The notes: generated from the letters alone by a model not told the origin. Positions 10,032 through 18,541 are shown, numbered from the stretch's first letter. The stretch: 64,000 nt of DNA from Gammaproteobacteria bacterium (GCA_030425195.1 JAUIAV010000007.1:124001-188000); one strand, 5' to 3'. Program-made: numbers and translations.

Positions 10032-10046
10032 GCAATCTCCGTGCCA
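10032..10046 (-). promoter_or_regulatory. Sigma-54 (RpoN) promoter of the flg operon
   Basis: The minus strand reads TGGCACGGAGATTGC, an exact match to the -24/-12 consensus TGGCAC-N5-TTGC. Transcription should start near 10020, giving a leader of about 25 bases before the flgB ATG at 9995. Sigma-54 control of class II/III flagellar operons, with a FleQ/FlrC-type activator, is the usual arrangement in polar-flagellate gammaproteobacteria. A small inverted repeat GTAAC-CTGCT-GTTAC lies just upstream at 10052-10066 and could be an activator contact, though it does not match a site I know. Confidence 0.88.
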
Positions 10047-10129
10047 CCAGCGTAACCTGCTGTTACATATGGATTTTCCGGTTGGGAACCGATGTCATCC
10101 AGGCAAGTGGAGGCCGCTTTCACCGCCTG

Positions 10130-10157
10130 ACCGGCAAACGTGTGCCGGTGTCCGGCA
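10130..10157 (-). terminator. Competing hairpins after the usher gene
   Basis: Two mutually exclusive stems share one arm: ACCGGCA (10130-10136) with TGCCGGT (10143-10149), and TGCCGG (10143-10148) with CCGGCA (10152-10157). They lie 23-50 bases past the usher stop codon. No T-tract follows, so intrinsic termination is uncertain. Confidence 0.25.
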
Positions 10158-10179
10158 GACACACGGCCGATCAGCTCCG

Positions 10180-12765
10180 CTAGTCGGCGGCGAGCTTCAG
10201 GTCCACGTCGAAGACGAAAGCATCGACGATGGTCACAGCACGGGAGGCGGGTGCGCCTTCCGGGTCCGAGATGCGGACCTCGTAGTCTCCGGGAGTCAGC
10301 CCGGCGACCCGGAAGTGGCCGTAGCTGTCCGTCCAGGTCTGCTCGATGGTCCTGCCGTCCTCGCCGACCACGGTGACGAGCACGGCGCTGATACCGATCT
10401 CCTCCGTATCGGAGACCCTCCCCGAAATGCCGTATTCGGGCTGAACGACGAAGTCCACGGCCGAGGTCGCCGCTGGTGCGACCTTCACGCGGTAGCTCAC
10501 CCGGCGGGGTGACAGATTGATGGGCAGGTGTTCCGGCCCGAGCTCAACATCGTAGATACCCGGCGGAACGTTGCGCACGAAGAAGTGCCTGCCCCGCAGG
10601 ACGGCTGTCCGCGGTCGTCCGTCGATCAGGATGGAGACTTCATCCACACCCAGGGACGAGACAGCCTCGCCATCCGGCAGGGTGATACGCCCGGCTATGG
10701 ATCCCAGCCGTCCCTGCACGAAGTTGTTGCGCGCCGGTACCGGTCGGCCGCCGGCGATCGACAGATCCACGGACAGGGTCCAGCGGATCTGCAGTCCGGG
10801 ATCGAAGTACTCGGTGGCAACCGGCTCTTCGCGGAGTTCAAGGTGGGAAAAGAGACCCGGCAGGACGGTCGTCTCCCAGAGGAACCGGTACCCGAAACCA
10901 CTGCCGCCGCCAAGCAGGCTCGCGCTGAGCTGGCTCCGATCATCAAACCGGTTCGGATACCAGATGGAACCGAACTCCGCGATGGTGGTGTCGTCGAAGC
11001 TCCGGTGATCGAGACGCCCGAAGAATTCATGGTTCTGTTTCCGGAAATAGCGGTATTCCGCACGACTGCCCGAACTGCTGTGAATGAACTCGAACCAGTC
11101 CCGCTGACGATGGCTCGTCCGCACGTCCAGCCGGTACTTTCCATCCAGGTCCGGCCACAGCTTCGCGAAGTTCCGCCGATAGCGCCAGGTTACACCCGGC
11201 AGCAGATATTCCGTGGTCGAAGCACCCGTTTTCCGCGAACGCGCTTCCAGGCCGACCGATACCGAGGTATTCAGCCAGCGCTCGTAGCGCAGCTCGTGCG
11301 CGCTCGTCTCAGCGCTCTCGGGACCGCGGAAGTTTTCTCCGAGTTGCTGAGACCTGGCGGTGAACTGCCAGCGATCCGAACGCCCGTACAGGTCAACACT
11401 GTGTGCGGCCGCCCCCTCCGAATGCCCGAGAGACGCCGTGACAGCCCAGTTCCGGGCCAGTGAGGCCGTCAGTCCCGCCGTCTGATGAAAACCGAGCACT
11501 GCGGACTGGAGTCCGGCCTCCAGCGTGAGCCAGTCCGTCAGTCCGTAGCGGGCCAGTCCGAAACCGGCGGCTCCGTGGGTGCCGAGCACCGGATCGAGCG
11601 GGTTGCCGTTCGCCCCGCCACCAGCGAACAGCACCGTCTGACCCCTGTCCAGGAGCAGGTCGATGGGGGTGCGGGTGAAGTCCTGCATGTCGAGCTCGAC
11701 CAGGGAGCGCTGATCCAGGATGTGCACCCGGGTGGTCTGAAACTGAAGCGAATTGGTACGTACCTGACGGAACCGATAGGTGCCGTCCAGATTGACCCGG
11801 ACCCGTGCGATCGGCCGCTCGTTGACGCGCAGCTCGGCGATGGCGCCGGGCTGCGCCACCCCCTCGATGTCCTGGGTGGGAATGCCGAACCGGCGGACAT
11901 ACTGACTCCGGGTCTGATCGGCGTACGGGTCGAACTCGATGCCCCCGGAACTGTAGAGCGCCTGTGCGCCCGTGTTCTCGATCGCCGGCAGCAGAGGATT
12001 GATCAGCACTTCCTGATTGCCCACCAGCCCCTGGAAACGCTCAAAGTCCCGCAGCCAGTAGTAGTCTTCCGCACGCGTCGGGCGGTTCTCGTGCGCCTGC
12101 ACCTCGGCGCGCCAGACCCCCTCCAGCAGCCGACCGCGAAGCAGCAGATCCGACTGGTTGTAGCTGCCCTGATCGCTGTGAAAATGCGAATGATCCAGAC
12201 GGATCTGCGTCAGTCCGAAGCTCGAGGGCCTGACGTCGACACCGCTTCCGTGCACATCCTCGCGCCTTGTGCCGTCATGAGCCGCCTGGCCGGACTGCCA
12301 CCAGGGCAACGTCATGCTGATCGCGTACTTATCGGGCAGAAACTCCCAGCGGATCTTCAGCACGTCCTCGAGAAGCGCTTCGCTGAAGTAGAGGACACCT
12401 TCGATCTGCCGGAACAGGGCACGTGACGCGCGTACGTCACCGCCCGGTGTGACCAGGACCAGATCGCCGTCCCAGTTCCGTCCGCTGATCCCGAGCCTGC
12501 CGAGCAGCTGCCCCGGCAGAAAAAAGCGCTCGCCATCCCGATACACCAGCTCCGTGGCGATCTCTTTTCCGTCGACGAGGATGCCGACCAGCTCGCTCCG
12601 GTACTCCGGACCACCGGCAGAGACCGTTGCCGATGCGAACTGGCCGACGTCCATGCCGGCGAACAGCGCCCCGCCTTCGAGCGCTGCCGCCGCCGACACA
12701 GGGCGAGCGAAAACCGCGGTCAGGAAGACCGTGGTCAGAAGAATCGTGGTGGCTGTCCTGTCCAT
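10180..12765 (-). CDS. Outer-membrane usher-like pilus assembly protein
   Basis: This 861-residue exported protein is the likely outer-membrane usher of the pilus operon. Residues 1-25 are a signal peptide. An early domain with the GVLYFSEALLEDVLKIRW stretch is followed by long beta-strand-rich sequence with alternating aromatic residues, as in a large barrel. A plug-like segment carries ELRVNERPIARVRVNLDGTY. The last ~120 residues hold two carboxypeptidase-regulatory-like beta-sandwiches (GISGRVSDTEEIGISAVLVT, then YGHFRVAGLTPGDYEVRIS). Ushers of the alternate (CS1/CFA-I-like) class have a comparable tail, but I assign the subclass only tentatively. It starts 23 bases after the chaperone gene and is last in the operon. 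Confidence 0.8.
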   Translation of the reverse strand: MDRTATTILLTTVFLTAVFARPVSAAAALEGGALFAGMDVGQFASATVSAGGPEYRSELVGILVDGKEIATELVYRDGERFFLPGQLLGRLGISGRNWDGDLVLVTPGGDVRASRALFRQIEGVLYFSEALLEDVLKIRWEFLPDKYAISMTLPWWQSGQAAHDGTRREDVHGSGVDVRPSSFGLTQIRLDHSHFHSDQGSYNQSDLLLRGRLLEGVWRAEVQAHENRPTRAEDYYWLRDFERFQGLVGNQEVLINPLLPAIENTGAQALYSSGGIEFDPYADQTRSQYVRRFGIPTQDIEGVAQPGAIAELRVNERPIARVRVNLDGTYRFRQVRTNSLQFQTTRVHILDQRSLVELDMQDFTRTPIDLLLDRGQTVLFAGGGANGNPLDPVLGTHGAAGFGLARYGLTDWLTLEAGLQSAVLGFHQTAGLTASLARNWAVTASLGHSEGAAAHSVDLYGRSDRWQFTARSQQLGENFRGPESAETSAHELRYERWLNTSVSVGLEARSRKTGASTTEYLLPGVTWRYRRNFAKLWPDLDGKYRLDVRTSHRQRDWFEFIHSSSGSRAEYRYFRKQNHEFFGRLDHRSFDDTTIAEFGSIWYPNRFDDRSQLSASLLGGGSGFGYRFLWETTVLPGLFSHLELREEPVATEYFDPGLQIRWTLSVDLSIAGGRPVPARNNFVQGRLGSIAGRITLPDGEAVSSLGVDEVSILIDGRPRTAVLRGRHFFVRNVPPGIYDVELGPEHLPINLSPRRVSYRVKVAPAATSAVDFVVQPEYGISGRVSDTEEIGISAVLVTVVGEDGRTIEQTWTDSYGHFRVAGLTPGDYEVRISDPEGAPASRAVTIVDAFVFDVDLKLAAD

Positions 12766-12788
12766 CCTCGAGTGTTAGCGCCTAGCTG

Positions 12789-13655
12789 TCAGTCGGAATC
12801 CACGATGAATGCGTTCGGGGGCACATACTCCACTACCCGCTGGACGCTCTGACCGCCGGCCTCGACCGCGTAAACGAGCTTGTACTCACCGGCGTCCGGG
12901 GGTTGCGGGAGCGGTGCGGTCAGCACGCGCCGGGCGCCTGGGAATACCGGCTTGGTCATGATCCGCCCGCCCACGGTCGATTTGGGCAGGCGTTTGTTCG
13001 GATTCCTCGCCAGCTCTGCCACCAGCTCCAGCGCCTTCTGCTCCGAAGGGAAGTCGGCTACCGGCCAGAAGACATAAAAACCGGAAGGCTTGACCTGCGC
13101 GGAACCCGTGGCGGTGAGATCGAATTCGAGACTGCTGCTGGCAGGTTGATAGGCGACATCGTGCAGGCTGGCGCTGCGTTCCACATCACCCAGCACCGCG
13201 TAAAGCGGCATGCCGAGCCGGAAGCGGACCTTGACGGAGGCGTGGCTGGTGTCCACGACTTCGGAAAAGAAGATCATTGCGCGGTATTCACCTGCCCCTT
13301 TCAGACGCTCCGGCATGACGGCGAAGCGGACGATCTGCGAGCCGTTCGCCGGTACCGTGAATTCGACCGGATTCATCATCAGCGCGGTGGGCAGACCGCC
13401 CGGTTCGGGCGGCAGCTGCCGGAACTCGTTGTTCTCGTCCAGATCGAAGCTCACCACCTCCGTGCTGATACGGATGTCCCTGTCGCTCATGTTCAGGACG
13501 GTGGCCGACCCGGTCGCCGTGCTGCCCGCAACCTCGATTTCGAGCCGGGAGGGCGAGACGCCCATGCTCGGCGGCGGCGCCTCCAGCGCGTGGGCTGCGA
13601 CACCGGCCAGCGAGAGCAGCAGTACGAAGGTACGTTTCAAGACCTGCAGATTCAT
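12789..13655 (-). CDS. Periplasmic pilus chaperone
   Basis: This is a predicted periplasmic chaperone that would hold pilin subunits before delivery to the usher. Residues 1-24 are a signal peptide (ending AAHALEA). The mature part begins MGVSPSRLEIEVAGS and has the two-Ig-domain layout of the family: first strand region, then NGSQIVRFAVMPERLKGAG and EYRAMIFFSEV (about residues 100-130), the usual place of the G1 edge strand, followed by a second beta domain. The 288 residues exceed FimC-type chaperones (~230) and resemble the longer alternate-class chaperones. It starts 3 bases after the preceding pilin-related gene, so the two are coupled. Confidence 0.82.
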   Translation of the reverse strand: MNLQVLKRTFVLLLSLAGVAAHALEAPPPSMGVSPSRLEIEVAGSTATGSATVLNMSDRDIRISTEVVSFDLDENNEFRQLPPEPGGLPTALMMNPVEFTVPANGSQIVRFAVMPERLKGAGEYRAMIFFSEVVDTSHASVKVRFRLGMPLYAVLGDVERSASLHDVAYQPASSSLEFDLTATGSAQVKPSGFYVFWPVADFPSEQKALELVAELARNPNKRLPKSTVGGRIMTKPVFPGARRVLTAPLPQPPDAGEYKLVYAVEAGGQSVQRVVEYVPPNAFIVDSD

Positions 13656-13658
13656 GGT

Positions 13659-14780
13659 TCAGATTCCAGTCACTGTGATTTGTATGGTTGCGGTGGCATT
13701 GGCGTTCGACGCCTGTGCCAGATCCAGGTCGAAGGAAAGATCGCCGTAGCGGAAGTCCAGACCACAGCTGGCCCCCAGCAGCCCGCCGATGTTTCCGGCC
13801 CCGGGCTGGATCCCTCCGGTGGGATTCACGATCTGATAGCTGGCGCTGGTGTAGGTGTTTCCGCTGCAGCCGGTCGCGCGCACGGCAACGGCGTTCTGCA
13901 GAGTCACGGTCTGCACGGGCGCGAATGCCACCGCCGAATCCTGGACATTCACCGGGATCGGCTGCCCGAGTGCGTTCACATCGAACCGTTGCGCCCCCAG
14001 ATCCAGACAACCGTCCGTGCCGCAGGACGTGCCGGCCCCCAGCAGACCCGCGATCGCCACGGCACGCAGATCGATGCGCACCCGGTCCGGGTGATAGAGC
14101 AGGGTGATGCTCGGCACACCGACCTCCAGCGTGACCTGAGCGGTCTGTGCCTGTCCCCCGCCCAGCCGTTCGACGATGATCTCACTCTCGCCCCTGTAGT
14201 CGCCGTCCGCGACCGCATCCTCCAGGGACAGATCCAGGCTGAAGCCGTAGAGCAGGATCCCCGGGCATCGGCTGTTCCCGAGAGCGCCGCGGAAGATCGG
14301 TTCGAACGCGCTCACCCCGAGGCGTCCACCGTTCAGAGCAGCACTCTCGAGTCCGCCCGAAGGCGTGGACATCCGCAGACTGATCTCGAAATCACCGGAG
14401 TTCAGGCACTGATTCCGTTCCTGATTGCTCAGCCGGATGGCGAATGCCAGGTTCGAGAAGAGCCGCGTATTGAGCGAGAAGCCGCCGAGAGGACCGGCGA
14501 GGTCCATGTCCAGAGGCTGTGAGAAATCGGTGAGCTCCACCGGCAACGTGCCCTGACCGAAGGATTGATCAGATCCGGGACCGAGAGACGCGCCGCCCTG
14601 CTGAATGTCTTCAGGATCCAGCTGAACCGAGGCCCCGGAGGAGAACCGGAACAGCGTGAAGGCAGCCGCAGGTGCTGACCAGCTCGCCGCGACGGCGAGC
14701 AGTTGCAGGAGCAGCATTGTCGAAAGGAGGCGCCTGGCCTGCCGCCTGCCGGGTGCCGAACCGAGGATGCTCACGTCCAT
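13659..14780 (-). CDS. Two-domain pilin-related protein, candidate tip subunit
   Basis: A secreted 373-residue protein of the pilus operon. I place the start at MDVSILG (14780) because GGGAGG sits 5 bases before it; an in-frame extension to 14894 would run into the upstream pilin gene. A signal peptide ends near residue 45. The C-terminal ~190 residues align by eye with the whole mature small pilin encoded just upstream: both have a PS/PT-I/V-LL-Y opening strand, AVRA-GC then NTYT, a second Cys, GDL-F-LDL, and end in ITVTGI / VTITGI. The N-terminal ~150 residues are extra. Pilin domain plus extra domain is the usual design of tip adhesins, but binding activity is inference. Confidence 0.65.
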   Translation of the reverse strand: MDVSILGSAPGRRQARRLLSTMLLLQLLAVAASWSAPAAAFTLFRFSSGASVQLDPEDIQQGGASLGPGSDQSFGQGTLPVELTDFSQPLDMDLAGPLGGFSLNTRLFSNLAFAIRLSNQERNQCLNSGDFEISLRMSTPSGGLESAALNGGRLGVSAFEPIFRGALGNSRCPGILLYGFSLDLSLEDAVADGDYRGESEIIVERLGGGQAQTAQVTLEVGVPSITLLYHPDRVRIDLRAVAIAGLLGAGTSCGTDGCLDLGAQRFDVNALGQPIPVNVQDSAVAFAPVQTVTLQNAVAVRATGCSGNTYTSASYQIVNPTGGIQPGAGNIGGLLGASCGLDFRYGDLSFDLDLAQASNANATATIQITVTGI

Positions 14781-14802
14781 TTGAGCCTCCCTGTTGTCGG
14801 TA

Positions 14803-15393
14803 TCAGATACCGGTGATGGTGACGTCCAGCGTTGCGTTGACGAGCGTGGTACCCGCCGTGATGGCGCCGAGATCCAGCTCGAAGTCCAGATCACCCAGAG
14901 TCAGGTTCGGCGTACAGGCCACACCGTCGATGGCCGTGATCGCAACGTCACTCTCGGGGGTAATGCCCGGGTCGCCCGTCACGTCGAAATCAGCCGTGTA
15001 GGTGTTGGTACAGCCGATCGCCCGAACACCGACCGAATTGACCAGCGTGAAGTTGATCGTGCTGTTCTGGAAATCGGGCGTGTTGAGTCCCGGGCCGTTG
15101 ACGTTGGTGTTCGCACCGATCCCTGAGACGTTGACGATACCGGCAGTATTGCTGCCACAGAAATCGGAACCCGGAGCCCCACACAGGCTGCCGCTCGTAC
15201 CGACCATGTAGTTGCCGAGCGCGTCCGCGTCCAGATTCAGCTCGATGTCGCTGTAGTAGTACATCAGCAGAACCGTGGGGAGCGAGATGTCGACGTCAAC
15301 CTGCCCGGTGGCAGCGTGAGCCGGCATCGAGGCGATCGCAGCTGCGGAGAGCAGACCGGCGCCCATCGCGTTCTTCAGAGTCTTCAAGTCCAT
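14803..15393 (-). CDS. Small secreted pilin, probable major subunit
   Basis: A 196-residue secreted protein. Residues 1-27 form a signal peptide ending MPAHA. The mature protein is rich in Asn, Asp, Val and Thr, has few charges, and carries four Cys (two near residues 70-80, two near 135-160). It ends NATLDVTITGI, a beta-strand shared with the next protein in the operon. I choose the ATG at 15393 because AAGGA lies 7 bases upstream; a GTG at 15408 is the alternative. It is the first gene of the operon, as expected for the most abundant subunit. I do not recognise a named pilin family. Confidence 0.7.
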   Translation of the reverse strand: MDLKTLKNAMGAGLLSAAAIASMPAHAATGQVDVDISLPTVLLMYYYSDIELNLDADALGNYMVGTSGSLCGAPGSDFCGSNTAGIVNVSGIGANTNVNGPGLNTPDFQNSTINFTLVNSVGVRAIGCTNTYTADFDVTGDPGITPESDVAITAIDGVACTPNLTLGDLDFELDLGAITAGTTLVNATLDVTITGI

Positions 15394-15395
15394 TT

Positions 15396-15427
15396 TCAAG
15401 TCCTTCACTTCTCAAGTCCTTCACTTC
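15396..15427 (-). repeat. Perfect 16-bp tandem duplication carrying the pilin Shine-Dalgarno
   Basis: The unit GAAGTGAAGGACTTGA occurs twice back to back on the minus strand (15427-15412 and 15411-15396). Each copy holds an AAGGA ribosome-binding motif; the second is correctly spaced for the pilin ATG at 15393. Slippage between copies would change leader length by 16 bases. Confidence 0.85.
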
Positions 15428-15708
15428 GTTGTGAGTTTCAGTTTCGTGTAGCGCAAAGCGGCTGCTTTGTTCACCTACAACCGGGTCGCAAAATTCTCAC
15501 AACGGACATTCCGCATCCATGCGGTAAACGCCGAAAACGCTGATTTTTACTGAGTTTCCAGCCGGTTTGTGACAGGCGTCTCACTTTCGGGGCGCAAGTT
15601 TTCCGCACGTCTGCCGACAGCTTGGCGAGGCATGCGTTCGCACGATGATCGGGCGTCGACTTACAACCGTGCCAACGCGCATCCGGAACGTTGTGCCAGA
15701 ATGCCGTC
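15428..15708. other. Intergenic region between divergent pilin and secreted-protein genes
   Basis: About 280 bases without a convincing gene, more AT-rich than its surroundings. It should hold the pilus operon promoter on the minus strand and that of the gene at 15709 on the plus strand. A hairpin CAAAGC-GGCT-GCTTTG lies at 15454-15469 in the probable pilin leader. A weak minus-strand TTGTGA-N17-TGTAGG pair near 15475-15505 is the only promoter-like element I see. Confidence 0.4.
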
Positions 15709-16197
15709 ATGAGACCAGCGCAGATGATCCATACGGACCGGACAGGCGGACGCACGCTGATGGTGCTGCTTGCCGGGCTCGTTCTCTGGTCGGCCGCCGT
15801 CGCGGATACGGAGTCCGCCCCGGCCTGGTTCATGCTCGAGTTCGCCGAATCGAAACCGCCCTGCGCTGATGTCCCGCCCGGCGCACGCTGCGTCGGTACC
15901 CGCCCCAGAATCAGAACCTTCGAGATGCGCGACGGTGAAAGGATCGAGGCTGCCGGCGGCACGGACCTGCCGCCCGCCTGGGCGGCGTTGGATCAGATGT
16001 GGGTCTGGGTCCCGGCAGCCGCCGGAGGGTATCAGCGCCGGGTCATCGAGCTGGCAGCGACGCCGTCAGGCGCCCGGCTGCTCATCGAAGACGGCGACCG
16101 TCAGTATCTGCAGTCCGTGCCCCTGGACCGCTGGACGGCGCTCGATGGAGAGGGCCAGCCGGAACTCTGGGTGCGGGTCACTCCCTACCGGCCTTGA
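15709..16197 (+). CDS. Small secreted protein of unknown function
   Basis: A 162-residue protein with an N-terminal signal peptide (hydrophobic LMVLLAGLVLWSAAVA, cleavage near residue 33). The mature part has two Cys early (PPCADVPPGARC) that could pair, and a mostly beta-type composition. I do not recognise a family. The ATG at 15709 is chosen, but a later ATG at 15724 is possible. Its 3' end overlaps the convergent gene by 13 bases. Confidence 0.6.
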   Translation: MRPAQMIHTDRTGGRTLMVLLAGLVLWSAAVADTESAPAWFMLEFAESKPPCADVPPGARCVGTRPRIRTFEMRDGERIEAAGGTDLPPAWAALDQMWVWVPAAAGGYQRRVIELAATPSGARLLIEDGDRQYLQSVPLDRWTALDGEGQPELWVRVTPYRP

Positions 16198-17942
16198 GCC
16201 CGCGAGTCCTCCGGCAGCCGGTATTCGTGCAGAGCCAGGCCGGCGAAGCTCGGCCAGGCAGACCAGATCCCTTCCAGCCTGGTCATCGTGCCCGTCATCC
16301 GAGCCCGATCTCCGGCGAAGGTCAGTCGACGACCCTCGAATCGGGACCTGCGAACGAGGCGGTAGGCGGATCCCCGCTCCGGTATCGCCGGGTTTCGAAG
16401 CAGCACGAGCAGGTGCTCGGCGCCCATCTCCAGGTGCCAGAGCGTCCCCTCCCCGGCCGGCTGGTAGTGCCAGCGGTCTTCGTCCGGAATGGGGCCGGCC
16501 TCCAGGGCGATGCGCACGGGAATCCCGCGAGCCACCCCCCACGCCAGAAACGGCTCGGCAAACTGCTGCAGCTGCCCGGGATCCGTGCGGTAGTTCATGA
16601 CGTTGACGCTCTGCACGTGGCCGGCCAGGTGGTCGAGCAACCGCTGACCGTTCAGCGTCAGCTCCGACCACCAGAACGGCACGGCGATTTCCAGCGGCAT
16701 CGACAGCACGCCGTCCAGCGCCTCGATGGTCTGCACGTACGCGGCGAGCCAGTCTTCGGCATGGATGGCGAAATCGGGCAGCAGGTAAGGTTCTATGTCG
16801 TACTGCACGCCGCTCAATCGCCGTTCCTCCGGCTGATCCCTGTTGAACCGCGACAGCGCTTTCGCACGCCGCAGAAGTCCGGCCCGGCCATCGGGCAGCA
16901 CGGCATGGGGATCGCCCTCCACGGCCCAGACGCTGACGCCCCGCGCGGCGGCCTTTTCGATGAAAGCGGCGAGTATTTCCGGATGGGTCACCCGATCCCG
17001 GCTGATCGGCACCGATACGTACACCAGGAGCGTCTCCAGCGCGACCAGCTCTTCAAGCAGCGGATCGGGCTGCGCCAGCCACTCCGAAGGCTGCCAGATC
17101 CAGACAGACCGGGCAGGACGATCCTGGGAGACCCCCGCCGAGAGATAGAGGTTCGACAGCGTCGCGTTCCCGTCCCCGAGCGGGCAGGAGAGGACCAGGG
17201 TAAACCCGCCGTTCCCCACCGGTCCCGGACTCGAACTCGACGGCAGTGGGAGGGTAGCGGCAGCCCAGTCGCCGGGCGGAACGGACCCGCTCTCGAGGCG
17301 GCCGACCTGGCGCGGCGTGTCCAGGCGGTGTCTCTCCCCGTCCGCGTAGCCGATGCCGAACTGCGCATCGGCCTGGTAGGTCAGATTCAGTGCGGTCTCG
17401 ATGCCTGCCGGCAGCCGGACCCGATCGTTGCGCAACGCGACTCCCGCGGGACGCCGACCTCTGCGGCATTCGAGCTCGAGACCGTGCGCCGAGAGCGATG
17501 CGGTGGCGCGTTCCTCGACGCCGAAGGTGCGCGCGTTCAGCTTCACGAGCAGATTCTCCTCGATCGGCAACGGCCGCCGGCGCGCTTCCGGCGGTCCCGC
17601 CACTTCGACTTCGCTGATACGGATCTGCTGCCCGCTTTGCTCCGAACCCTGCAGCACGATTCCCCGACCGAGCCAGGCCGTTTTCCCGGCGGGAATGAGC
17701 CCCAGCCAGCGCACTGAATCGACGGACACGGGTATCCGCTGATTCTGACAGTCGGGGTCGGCATCCGCGCCGAGCACCAGCCAGCGCCGGGTGCCATCCG
17801 GGCGGAGATACTCGCGCATACCGGTACCTCCGTCGGCCGTCCCGGATTCACAGATTGAGATCCAGGCGGCTTCCGCCGGTACTTCGGCAGACACGGCCAG
17901 AAACAGGAGAAGGACTGAAGCTCTCGGCAGAAAACTCGACAC
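16185..17942 (-). CDS. Secreted TIM-barrel-like protein, possible glycoside hydrolase
   Basis: A 585-residue exported protein; the signal peptide spans about residues 1-25 (ending VPAEA). Residues 26-260 look like beta-rich domains. Residues of about 270-540 have the alternating strand/helix pattern of a TIM barrel, with LVYVSVPISRD, GVSVWAVEGD, GVQYDIEPYL, EIAVPFWWSEL, SVNVMNYRTD and VRIALEAGP as successive strand ends. The D382-I-E384 pair and the Asn-Tyr-Arg-Asp strand end are where catalytic acids sit in many glycoside hydrolases. I cannot assign a GH family. It is divergent from the response-regulator/glycosyltransferase operon 150 bases away, which suggests a role in the same polysaccharide. 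Confidence 0.6.
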   Translation of the reverse strand: MSSFLPRASVLLLFLAVSAEVPAEAAWISICESGTADGGTGMREYLRPDGTRRWLVLGADADPDCQNQRIPVSVDSVRWLGLIPAGKTAWLGRGIVLQGSEQSGQQIRISEVEVAGPPEARRRPLPIEENLLVKLNARTFGVEERATASLSAHGLELECRRGRRPAGVALRNDRVRLPAGIETALNLTYQADAQFGIGYADGERHRLDTPRQVGRLESGSVPPGDWAAATLPLPSSSSPGPVGNGGFTLVLSCPLGDGNATLSNLYLSAGVSQDRPARSVWIWQPSEWLAQPDPLLEELVALETLLVYVSVPISRDRVTHPEILAAFIEKAAARGVSVWAVEGDPHAVLPDGRAGLLRRAKALSRFNRDQPEERRLSGVQYDIEPYLLPDFAIHAEDWLAAYVQTIEALDGVLSMPLEIAVPFWWSELTLNGQRLLDHLAGHVQSVNVMNYRTDPGQLQQFAEPFLAWGVARGIPVRIALEAGPIPDEDRWHYQPAGEGTLWHLEMGAEHLLVLLRNPAIPERGSAYRLVRRSRFEGRRLTFAGDRARMTGTMTRLEGIWSAWPSFAGLALHEYRLPEDSRAQGR

Positions 17943-18100
17943 GCGGCCCTATCCTCAGGTGCGCAGTAGCTATCGGCCGGGAAGTGCTCTTCTTGATGAC
18001 CAACCCGCAGGAACCGGGATTTCGATCTGCCCGATCTGTGAACTGGACCGAAAACACGCCTCAACTCCCGCTCCCCGCAACCGATACATAGGGGATGAGC

Positions 18101-18541
18101 ATGGATACGACGCAACCCCGGGATCTGCCTGCCGGGAGCGGGGCCGGAACGCCCACCGCTCTGGTAGTGGAGGACAGCGAGCACGTTGCCTACCTGCTCG
18201 AGCACATGCTCGAAAGGGAGGGATTCGACGTGCTCGTGGCATACAACGGCCGGGACGCGGCCGACTGCATCGCCAGACAGCCGGCCCGGGACATCGTCCT
18301 TCTGGACGTCATGCTGCCTTACAGAGATGGATTCGAGATCGTCCGCGAGATCCGCGCCTCCGCCACCTGGCAGACAACCCCCGTCATCATGCTGTCCGCC
18401 AGGTCCATGGAGGACGACGTGGTGCGGGCGCTGGAAGCCGGCGCAAACGACTACGTCATGAAACCTTACAACCCGCGCGAGCTGCTGGCCCGCATCCGTC
18501 GGCACATCGCCAGTCAGCCACTGCGGGCCGGCCGAGCATGA
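18101..18541 (+). CDS. Receiver-only response regulator
   Basis: A 146-residue protein made of a single receiver domain with a short Gly/Ala-rich N-terminal tail and no output domain. It has the acidic pair in VVEDSEH, phospho-acceptor Asp in VLLDVMLPY (about residue 69), the switch Ser in MLSAR and the invariant Lys in YVMKPYNP. The ATG at 18101 is preferred over that at 18095 because AGGGG is spaced 6 bases from it and abuts the other. Its stop overlaps the next start (ATGA at 18538). No cognate histidine kinase is adjacent, so it probably acts by protein contact on the envelope machinery. Confidence 0.88.
   Translation: MDTTQPRDLPAGSGAGTPTALVVEDSEHVAYLLEHMLEREGFDVLVAYNGRDAADCIARQPARDIVLLDVMLPYRDGFEIVREIRASATWQTTPVIMLSARSMEDDVVRALEAGANDYVMKPYNPRELLARIRRHIASQPLRAGRA

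Noticed and set aside
12903-14522. Plus-strand frame of over 500 codons
   Set aside because: Antisense to the chaperone and tip-like pilin, whose signal peptides and domains are clear.
15471-15962. Minus-strand frame overlapping the pilin promoter region
   Set aside because: No signal peptide, domain or ribosome site. It overlaps a better supported secreted-protein gene and would fill the only place for the pilus promoter.
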